A DNA stretch of 16,280 nt. It comes from Treponema sp. (GTDB lineage Bacteria > Spirochaetota > Spirochaetia > Treponematales > Breznakiellaceae). Made by a program: the position numbers and the translations under genes. The DNA lies in assembly GCA_031264475.1 (NCBI GenBank), contig JAISEA010000071.1:1-16280 (forward strand). Direction: 5' to 3'. Each line of letters begins with the position of its first letter. Position 1 is the stretch's first letter. This document shows, in pieces, positions 6,697-12,755 of this stretch. The notes below the pieces were generated by a model that worked only from the letters and a program-made list of their open reading frames with translations, did no database searches and was not told where the DNA came from.

Positions 6697-8013
6697 CAGG
6701 GCGTTGTAAGCCTTTTCGTCAAGCGGGTAGAATTGTATTAAGACCATCGCCCCGACGAAAATGAGCGCAGGTATGGGTCCGATGATGAGCCTGATCGCCA
6801 TGATTGCGCCCGCGCTTTGAATCGCGTCCGCAATGTAGCCGCCAAGCGACAGAATCACCCCTGACAAGAATACGGACAAAGACTGCCCCACCTTAGCGAC
6901 AAAAGTCCAGATACCATAATAAGCGCCTTCCTTACGCTCGCCCGTCTTAACCGCGTCGTATTCCACCGTGTCTGGCACCATAGCGAAAGGGGCGACATAG
7001 CTGAAACCCACCCCGATACCCGCGAAGACCATTATCCCCAAGAAGAAATTCCGCCCCAAGATATGCCCGAACAGGAAGATCAGCAGACACGCCGCGGATA
7101 ATACCGCAAAACAGATTTGATAGACGCGCTTCTTGCCAATGGTCTTGGAAACAAGCACGGAAATCGGGATACAGATCATTGCCGTAAGCAGTAAGATAAT
7201 CATCGCAGGCGTGGCAAGCTCCTCGCTATGGTAAACGTACTTGGTGTAGTAAACAAGAATACTCTGCAAGAAAGTCAAGGCGCAGAGGTGTAGCGCATAA
7301 GTGAAGAGCAATATCAAGTAAGGCTTATTGGTGAAGACTTGTCGATACGTGGCGAAGAAGCCTTTCGTGGGCAAATCCTCCTTCCTGTGGGGCATTTCCC
7401 GCACGCCGAAGAAGGTAAGTAGCGTAGTGATCGCCACGATTCCGCCTAGAATAAGACCAACCGCGGTAAAGCCCGCCTTCTTGTCAGGCGCGAAAATGCC
7501 CACGATAGGTTGCACCGCAGCCGCACCAATGATAGTACCAAAGACCGCGCATCCGAAGCGATACCCGTTGAGACTCGTGCGCTCATGGTAATCGTCCGTG
7601 AGTTCAGGCGTCAGAGACGAATAAGGGATACCGATAATGGTACTCGCCGTGTTGAGAAGAACAAGAGCGAGAGCAGCCCATACCGTGATAATTATCGGAT
7701 TTGCGGGCAGGTAGTCAGGTCTTGTGAAGAAGAACCACATAGCCAAGAACATAGGAACCGCGCCGAAGAGAAGGTAGGGTCGCCGCCTGCCCCATCTGCT
7801 CCGCGTTCTGTCTGACAAGTAACCCATGACAGGATCGGTTATCGCATCCCAGAATTTGCCAATCATAACCGCCACGCCCGCCAAAGCCGCCGCAAGCCCC
7901 ACAGTGTCAGTCAGATAGTTCAAGCACCAAAAACCAAGCGACGTGAACAGCAGGTTACCACCCAAGTCAAAAATACCAAACCCAAGCTTTTGCTTAACGG
8001 TAAGTTTATTCAT
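6688..8013 (-). CDS. GPH-family (MelB-like) sugar:cation symporter
   Basis: A 441-residue inner-membrane transporter with about 12 hydrophobic segments. GPH proteins carry glycosides, pentosides or hexuronides into the cell together with Na+ or H+. The hallmark sequence FWDAITDPVMGYLSDRTRSR lies at about residues 54-73; D56 and D60 correspond to the cation-site Asp55 and Asp59 of MelB. The basic WGRRRPY loop follows. I start at the ATG at 8013-8011, which has GGGGG just upstream and the typical N-terminus MNKLTVKQKLGFG. Upstream in-frame codons would translate the promoter. The last residues ALHP and the stop come from element A copy 3. The substrate cannot be read from sequence; the starch genes 3 kb away make a glucan-derived sugar possible, but it is a separate unit. 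Confidence 0.88.
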   Translation of the reverse strand: MNKLTVKQKLGFGIFDLGGNLLFTSLGFWCLNYLTDTVGLAAALAGVAVMIGKFWDAITDPVMGYLSDRTRSRWGRRRPYLLFGAVPMFLAMWFFFTRPDYLPANPIIITVWAALALVLLNTASTIIGIPYSSLTPELTDDYHERTSLNGYRFGCAVFGTIIGAAAVQPIVGIFAPDKKAGFTAVGLILGGIVAITTLLTFFGVREMPHRKEDLPTKGFFATYRQVFTNKPYLILLFTYALHLCALTFLQSILVYYTKYVYHSEELATPAMIILLLTAMICIPISVLVSKTIGKKRVYQICFAVLSAACLLIFLFGHILGRNFFLGIMVFAGIGVGFSYVAPFAMVPDTVEYDAVKTGERKEGAYYGIWTFVAKVGQSLSVFLSGVILSLGGYIADAIQSAGAIMAIRLIIGPIPALIFVGAMVLIQFYPLDEKAYNALHP

Positions 8014-8033
8014 AAATCCCCCTTTTGCGTTGT

Positions 8034-8062
8034 AGTATATCCCAAAAAACGCCTCCTGACAA
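8034..8062 (-). promoter_or_regulatory. Promoter of the GPH symporter gene
   Basis: Reading the minus strand: TTGTCA (8062-8057), exactly 17 bases, TATACT (8039-8034). The ATG is about 20 bases further on, giving a short leader. Confidence 0.75.
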
Positions 8063-8096
8063 GCGATGCCACTCAAGCACTCCCACGACGGTACTA

Positions 8097-8125
8097 TTGA
8101 CAAGCCGACCGCGCCGCATTAGTAT
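8097..8125 (+). promoter_or_regulatory. Promoter of aroF-tyrA
   Basis: TTGACA (8097-8102), exactly 17 bases, TAGTAT (8120-8125). AAGGAG (8135-8140) and the ATG at 8147 follow at once, so the leader is too short for an attenuator or T-box. It lies back to back with the symporter promoter, with 34 bases between the two -35 boxes. Confidence 0.75.
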
Positions 8126-8146
8126 TACACGTAAAAGGAGATCATC

Positions 8147-9193
8147 ATGATTATAGCTATAAAACAAGGAGTTCCCGAAGAAGAAATCCGTATATTCGCG
8201 GCGAGTCTGGAGAAACAGGGCGTTAAGATACATTTCTCTCAGGGCGTATCACAAACCGTGCTTGGACTCATCGGCGATACCGCGGCTATTGACGCGGAGG
8301 CGCTTTCCGCGCATCATCTGGTAGAAAAGGCGATCAGGGTACAAGAACCGTATAAACGAGCGAACCGCAAACTGCACCCGGACGATACCAGCGTCAGAGT
8401 AGCCGGAGACGGCGGGAAGGTTCACCAGATTGGAGGCGGCTTTTTCGGCGTGATCGCCGGTCCCTGTTCCGTGGAGACTGCGGAACAGATCGTTTCGATA
8501 GCCCATTCGGTAAAGAAGGCGGGAGCCGGGTTCCTCCGCGGTGGCGCGTTTAAGCCCCGCACCAGCCCGTACAGCTTTCAAGGGCTGGGCGCAAACGGGC
8601 TTGAGTTGCTTCTTGAGGCAAAGAAGGCGACCGGTCTCCCTATTGTTACCGAATTGATGGACATACAACAGCTCGATCTATTCAACGACGTTGACGTTAT
8701 CCAAGTCGGGGCGCGCAATATGCAGAACTTCTCCATGCTTAAAGAACTCGGACGTTGCCAGAAACCCGTCCTCCTGAAACGCGGCTATGCGGCGACCTAC
8801 ACGGAGTTACTCATGGCGGCTGAGTACATCATGGCTGGCGGCAACAACGACGTTATTCTCTGCGAGCGGGGTGTGCGTTCCTTTGAAACCTATACCAGAA
8901 ACACGCTTGATATAAGCGCGGTTCCAGCGTTGAAGAGGCAGAGCCATCTCCCGGTTATCGTCGATCCAAGCCATGCCGCCGGGCTTTCGTGGATGGTGCC
9001 TGCGCTTTCAAAAGCCGCGGTCGCCGCCGGCGCGGACGGCGTTATCGTGGAAGTACACGACAACCCTGAAAAAGCCCTCTGTGACGGCGAGCAATCCATT
9101 ACACCTGCGGCTTTCGCCGAATTGATGAAGACGCTGAAGAAATACATGGAACTTGAGGGTAAGAAGTCAACGGAAGGAAATGAAAAAGATTGA
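8147..9193 (+). CDS. aroF: 3-deoxy-D-arabino-heptulosonate 7-phosphate (DAHP) synthase, Thermotoga type
   Basis: It condenses phosphoenolpyruvate with erythrose 4-phosphate, the first step of the shikimate pathway. The 348-residue protein has an N-terminal ferredoxin-like regulatory domain (about 1-70) and a TIM-barrel catalytic domain. GPCSVE is at 105-110, KPRTSPYSFQG at 136-146, GARNMQN at 188-194 and DPSH at 273-276. Probable metal ligands are C107, H276, E302 and D313, matching the Thermotoga maritima enzyme I remember. In that type the N-terminal domain mediates feedback inhibition by tyrosine or phenylalanine, which fits the tyrA neighbour. The ATG at 8147 has AAGGAG six bases upstream. 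The stop overlaps tyrA by 14 bases, indicating translational coupling. Confidence 0.94.
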   Translation: MIIAIKQGVPEEEIRIFAASLEKQGVKIHFSQGVSQTVLGLIGDTAAIDAEALSAHHLVEKAIRVQEPYKRANRKLHPDDTSVRVAGDGGKVHQIGGGFFGVIAGPCSVETAEQIVSIAHSVKKAGAGFLRGGAFKPRTSPYSFQGLGANGLELLLEAKKATGLPIVTELMDIQQLDLFNDVDVIQVGARNMQNFSMLKELGRCQKPVLLKRGYAATYTELLMAAEYIMAGGNNDVILCERGVRSFETYTRNTLDISAVPALKRQSHLPVIVDPSHAAGLSWMVPALSKAAVAAGADGVIVEVHDNPEKALCDGEQSITPAAFAELMKTLKKYMELEGKKSTEGNEKD

Positions 9194-10076
9194 AGATTGT
9201 ACCATTGGCATTGTTGGTTTAGGTCTCATGGGAGGGGCAATCGCCCTTGCCTTGCGCGGACAGACGCGGCGCATACTTGCCTGCGATATTGATCCCACGA
9301 TCCTTGAAGCCGCGAAAGCGGACGCTGTTATTGACCGTGGGTTTACAGACCCACAAGAGATGTTGCCTTTATGCGATGTCGTGTACCTGTGTCTCAACCC
9401 CTCGGTTCTGCTGAGGTTCTTGGATACATGGATGCCTTCTTTTGCGGCGGAAAGCGTCTTGACCGATGTCGCGGGCGTGAAAGCTCCCATCGTTAGGGCG
9501 GTGGAGGAAAGCCTGCGTCCTGACCTTGACTTCGTTCCGGGGCATCCTATGGCTGGGAGTGAGAAGGGAGGCTATGCTCAGGCGAAGCATTGCAGTTTCG
9601 CCGGGAAAAACTACATTCTTACTCCGCTTAAACGTAATAAGCCTGAAAGTATTGACTTCATCAAGAACGTCATTTACCGCATGGGTTTTGGTTGTATAAC
9701 CGAGACGACTGCGGAGGAACACGACAGGAAGATCGCCTTCACGAGCCAGCTATGCCATATCATTGCCGCGGCTCTTATTGACTGCGAGCCAGACGCGACC
9801 ATCACCCGCTTCGGCGGGGGTAGTTTTGAAGACCTTACCCGCATCGCCATACTTAACGTCCCGCAATGGACCGAGCTTTTCCTTGAGAATAAGAGCGAAC
9901 TTCTCAAGCGCATTACCCAATTTGAATCTAGTCTTGACAAGCTGAAGGAGTTTATCGCTATGGAACGGAAGGGCGATCTTGAGGCGTGTCTCAAGACGGT
10001 AAGGGATCGCAGATCGCGCGCACAGCCGAAGGGTGCACCCAAAGGGTGTTTAACAACTTCGCACGGGTTGTTATAA
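9180..10076 (+). CDS. tyrA: Prephenate dehydrogenase
   Basis: It oxidatively decarboxylates prephenate to 4-hydroxyphenylpyruvate, the committed tyrosine step. The 298-residue protein has an N-terminal Rossmann domain (GLGLMGG at 13-19, NAD(P) binding). GHPMAGSEKGG starts at 121 and contains the probable catalytic H122; HDRKIAFTSQLCH (181-193) and a helical dimerisation region follow. SQLCH has Cys where most relatives have Pro. The ATG at 9180 is chosen because the Rossmann fold starts directly after it and GGAAGG lies just upstream; it overlaps aroF by 14 bases. The last ~20 residues (from about AQPKGAPKG) are not TyrA-like: they translate element A copy 4, whose TTATAA supplies the stop. 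No ACT or chorismate mutase domain is present. Confidence 0.92.
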   Translation: MKKIEDCTIGIVGLGLMGGAIALALRGQTRRILACDIDPTILEAAKADAVIDRGFTDPQEMLPLCDVVYLCLNPSVLLRFLDTWMPSFAAESVLTDVAGVKAPIVRAVEESLRPDLDFVPGHPMAGSEKGGYAQAKHCSFAGKNYILTPLKRNKPESIDFIKNVIYRMGFGCITETTAEEHDRKIAFTSQLCHIIAAALIDCEPDATITRFGGGSFEDLTRIAILNVPQWTELFLENKSELLKRITQFESSLDKLKEFIAMERKGDLEACLKTVRDRRSRAQPKGAPKGCLTTSHGLL

Positions 10077-10113
10077 GAAAGGGAGCGCCGCTTCCATTGA
10101 CCTGACGGTTACG
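10036..10113 (+). repeat. Element A copy 4 (3'-truncated)
   Basis: It begins CACCC-AAA-GGGTG (10036-10048) and runs to GACGGTTACG, where copy 5 replaces its final stem. Its first half is the translated 3' end and stop codon of tyrA. Confidence 0.8.
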
Positions 10114-10220
10114 CACCCTTCGGGTGTTTAAATACTTCACATGGGGTGTCGTCCGAAAGGGGGCGCCGCTTCCACTGACCTGACGGTTACGCTTGCAAGC
10201 AAGCGGAACCTCCGCGTTGT
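10114..10220 (+). repeat. Element A copy 5
   Basis: CACCC-TTC-GGGTG (10114-10126), AATACTTCAC, GTCCGAAAGGGGG, then the stem CGCTTGC-AA-GCAAGCG and GGAACC. GGGTGTC near 10144 is complementary to GACACCC near 10223, giving an outer inverted pair. Confidence 0.85.
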
Positions 10221-10230
10221 CTGACACCCT

Positions 10231-10272
10231 GCTAACTGCTAACTGCTAACTGCTAACTATTCACTATTCACT
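10231..10272 (+). repeat. Heptanucleotide repeat (GCTAACT)4 (ATTCACT)2
   Basis: Four exact 7-mers start at 10231, 10238, 10245 and 10252, followed by two 7-mers of a second kind at 10259 and 10266. Related 7-mers recur near 16101 and 16230, and in inverted form near 6420-6440. Confidence 0.85.
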
Positions 10273-10385
10273 TTCATAGGAGGAGGGGGGCGCTATTTCC
10301 AAAACCTTTCGGCACACAGCTACCCTTGTGTCGCGCCCCTGTCTTCGGTTCCCCGCAAAGCGGGTCTTCCGCCACCCCCCAACCA
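10273..10385 (+). repeat. Element B copy 2
   Basis: TTTCATAGGAGG, GGGGGGCGC, CACACAG, GCGCCCC and CTGTCTTC occur in the order seen in copy 1. The following hairpin is CCCGC-AAA-GCGGG (10352-10364) where copy 1 has CCGCC-TTC-GGCGG, so both arms differ and pairing is kept. TCTTCCGCCACCCCC follows in both. Confidence 0.7.
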
Positions 10386-10496
10386 GCCCACACGGTGGGC
10401 AAAACAAGACGCTTTAGAACACCCGAAGGGTGCGCCACCCCCCAATTCGGAAAAGCTGGGCTGAGCAAGACACTTTAAGGCGTGGAAGGCAAAGCC
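10371..10496 (+). repeat. Degenerate 63-bp duplication
   Basis: GCCACCCCCCAA begins at 10371 and again at 10434, and each is followed after about 33 bases by CAAGACRCTTTA. The two halves differ in between. The piece lies between element B and the long 21-bp array; no gene is seen. Confidence 0.55.
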
Positions 10497-10504
10497 TGTT
10501 TGAT

Positions 10505-10928
10505 AAAGTCCACGGACTTCGAGTCAAAGTCCACGGACTTCGAGTCAAAGTCTGAAGACTGCGAGTCAAAGTCTGAAGACTGCGAGTTAAAGTCTGAAGA
10601 CTACGGGTCAAAGTCTAAAGACTGCGAGTCAAAGTCTGAAGACTGCGAGTTAAAGTCTGAAGACTACGGGTCAAAGTCTAAAGACTACGAGTCAAAGTCT
10701 AAAGACTGCGGGTCAAAGTCTAAAGACTACGAGGCAAAGTCTGAAGACTGTGAGTCAAAGTCTAAAGACTGCGAGTCAAAGTCTACAGACTGCGGGTTAA
10801 AGTCTGAAGACTACGAGTCAAAGTCTACAGACTGCGGGTCAAAGTCTACAGACTGCGGGTCAAAGTCTACAGACTGCGAGTCAAAGTCTACAGACTGCGA
10901 GGCAAAGTCTAAAGACTGCGAGGCAAAG
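10505..10928 (+). repeat. Long 21-bp tandem array (about 20 units)
   Basis: Twenty units of 21 bp follow the pattern AAAGTCTNNA then GACTRCGRGTC. The period and the GAC-N5-GTC core match the arrays around the restriction-modification genes, but the other ten bases differ. Each unit carries a palindrome AGTCTNNAGACT; the first two units read AGTCCACGGACT, so both arms changed together. A higher-order 63-bp pattern is visible in the middle. A frame from a GTG at 10482 to a TGA at 10929-10931 is open throughout and would encode twenty heptapeptides of the type SKSTDCE. It has no good ribosome binding site, and I regard it as non-coding unless expression is shown. Confidence 0.92.
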
Positions 10929-10944
10929 TGAATTGCTAACTTGA

Positions 10945-11051
10945 ATAACGCGGAGGTTCCGCTTGCGTGCAAGCGCAACCGTCATGACGGGGACAGCGGT
11001 ACTCCCTTTCTAACAACACCCCGTGTGAAGTATTGAAACACACGAAGTGTG
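10945..11051 (-). repeat. Element A copy 6 (inverted)
   Basis: GGTTCCGCTTGC-GT-GCAAGCGCAACC stem, GTCATGACGG, CCTTTCTAACAACACC, GTGAAGTATTGAAA, and the end hairpin CACAC-GAA-GTGTG (11040-11051 region). It is inverted relative to copy 5, so the long 21-bp array lies between opposite copies of element A. The promoter of the next operon begins right at its edge. Confidence 0.85.
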
Positions 11052-11052
11052 C

Positions 11053-11081
11053 TTGTTATAAAACGATTTATGCTGTATACT
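11053..11081 (+). promoter_or_regulatory. Promoter of the alpha-glucan operon
   Basis: TTGTTA (11053-11058), exactly 17 bases, TATACT (11076-11081). The -35 box touches the terminal hairpin of element A copy 6. A leader of about 75 bases follows. Confidence 0.7.
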
Positions 11082-11162
11082 CAATCACTTCGTCATTTTT
11101 ATAGATGGAGAATCTGAGAGGCGCCAAAATACCTTGGACGCTTCGAATTTCTAGGAGAATAT

Positions 11163-12755
11163 ATGCCTAAATGGTTAGAAGACGCTGTTTTTTACGAAAT
11201 TTATCCTCAAAGTTTCTATGATTCTAATGGAGATGGAATCGGCGACATTGAAGGAATAATCCAAAAACTTGATTATGTGAAAGACTTGGGGTGTAATGGG
11301 ATTTGGCTTAACCCGTGTTTCGATTCGCCCTTCAAAGACGCGGGCTACGACGTGCGCGACTATAAGAAAGTCGCCCCGCGCTATGGCACAAACGAGGATT
11401 TATATCGGCTTTTTGAAGAAGCTCACAAGAAGGGTATTCGGGTGATTCTGGACTTGGTTCCCGGACACACCTCCGAGGAACATGAATGGTTCACAGAGAG
11501 CAAAAAAGCGGAGAATAACGAGTTCTCCCATCGTTACATCTGGACGGATTCTTGGTTCAAACGCCCCGAAGGACTCGGCTTTGTCGGGGGCGAAGCGGAA
11601 CGAGACGGCGCTTATATCCTCAACTTCTTCAAATGCCAGCCCGCTCTTAACTACGGCTTTCTAAACATGAGGGATGATTGGCAATTGCCGCCTAATCACC
11701 CTGACTGTATCGCCACGCGGATCGCGCTCATGGACGTCATGCGTTTCTGGCTTCAACACGGCGCAGACGGATTCCGCGTTGATATGGCGGACTCACTCGT
11801 CAAGAACGACGACGCTCTCAAAAGCGGTACAAGCGCCGTATGGAAGGCGATCCGCGCCATGCTCGATGAGGAATTCCCAGAAGCCTTCCTCGTTTCCGAG
11901 TGGAGTTCCCCTGATCTTTCCCTTAAAGCCGGTTTCCACGCCGATTTCCTCCTTGACCATGAAGGCGGCGGCTACAAAAGCCTGTTGCGAAACTACAAAA
12001 TTGATTTTCAGGCGCGTAAGGTAGTCAACGACAAGAGCTTCTTCAAGAAAGACGGGAACCACGACATTACGAAATTCTTGGCGCAGTACCTGCCTTGGTA
12101 TGAAAAGACTAAAAACGATGGGTACATCAGCCTCATCACCGGCAACCACGACACCCCGCGCCTCGGACTGAACCTGAACGACCGCGAGCTTGCCATCGCC
12201 TACGCAATGCTGTTGACCATGCCCGGCGTGCCGTTCATCTACTACGGAGACGAGATCGGCATGGCGTACCTTGACCTGCCCACCAAAGAAGGCGGCTATA
12301 CCCGCACCGGTTCCCGTACCCCGATGCAATGGTCGTCTTCCACAATGAACGCAGGCTTCTCAACAGCCGAGTCGGATAAACTCTACCTGCCGATTGATCC
12401 ACGCCCAGACGCCCCGTCCGCCGCCTCGCAACAAGCGGAACCCTCTTCCCTCCTCAACACGGTGAAAGCTTTGCTCCGCCTCCGCCATGCCACAACGGAC
12501 TTGCAGGCGCTTCCTAACTTTGAACTCGTAAATACCGCGGACTCCTCTGACGGAACAACCTACGTGCCCTTTGTCTATAAACGGGGAAGATTCATCTGCG
12601 CGGTAAACCCAAGCGCGGAAAGAACAGCGTCTGTAATCCCCAGCGAAAAGTCAGGCGTGGAATGTGAAAGAGTCTTTGCTATCGGCGAATGTACGCTCCT
12701 AAACAACGAATGTAGCATGGAACCGCAGAGTTTCGGAATATGGAGGATAGGATGA
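11163..12755 (+). CDS. GH13 alpha-glucosidase / maltodextrin hydrolase, cytoplasmic
   Basis: A 530-residue alpha-amylase-superfamily enzyme expected to hydrolyse alpha-glucosidic bonds of maltose- or isomaltose-type oligosaccharides. It has the TIM barrel with a calcium-site-like loop DSNGDGIGD (20-28), region I DLVPGH (97-102), nucleophile D207 in GFRVDMAD, acid/base E246 in VSEW and transition-state stabiliser D330 in GNHDTPR. A GSRTPMQW segment follows, as in oligo-1,6-glucosidases and trehalose synthases, then a C-terminal beta domain. Region I has Gly in place of the usual Asn of NH. There is no signal peptide, so it acts inside the cell. AGGAG (11153-11157) is five bases before the ATG. 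Its TGA overlaps the start of the pullulanase gene (ATGA). The exact bond specificity cannot be read from the sequence. Confidence 0.88.
   Translation: MPKWLEDAVFYEIYPQSFYDSNGDGIGDIEGIIQKLDYVKDLGCNGIWLNPCFDSPFKDAGYDVRDYKKVAPRYGTNEDLYRLFEEAHKKGIRVILDLVPGHTSEEHEWFTESKKAENNEFSHRYIWTDSWFKRPEGLGFVGGEAERDGAYILNFFKCQPALNYGFLNMRDDWQLPPNHPDCIATRIALMDVMRFWLQHGADGFRVDMADSLVKNDDALKSGTSAVWKAIRAMLDEEFPEAFLVSEWSSPDLSLKAGFHADFLLDHEGGGYKSLLRNYKIDFQARKVVNDKSFFKKDGNHDITKFLAQYLPWYEKTKNDGYISLITGNHDTPRLGLNLNDRELAIAYAMLLTMPGVPFIYYGDEIGMAYLDLPTKEGGYTRTGSRTPMQWSSSTMNAGFSTAESDKLYLPIDPRPDAPSAASQQAEPSSLLNTVKALLRLRHATTDLQALPNFELVNTADSSDGTTYVPFVYKRGRFICAVNPSAERTASVIPSEKSGVECERVFAIGECTLLNNECSMEPQSFGIWRIG

Noticed and set aside
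6688..8103. Longer symporter start at 8103
   Set aside because: The extra 30 residues would translate the -35 and -10 boxes of its own promoter; the ATG at 8013 has a ribosome binding site and a typical GPH N-terminus.
10505..10928. CRISPR array
   Set aside because: The 21-bp units are contiguous with no unique spacers, and no cas genes are present. The same holds for the arrays at 424-528, 2942-3151 and 6131-6268.
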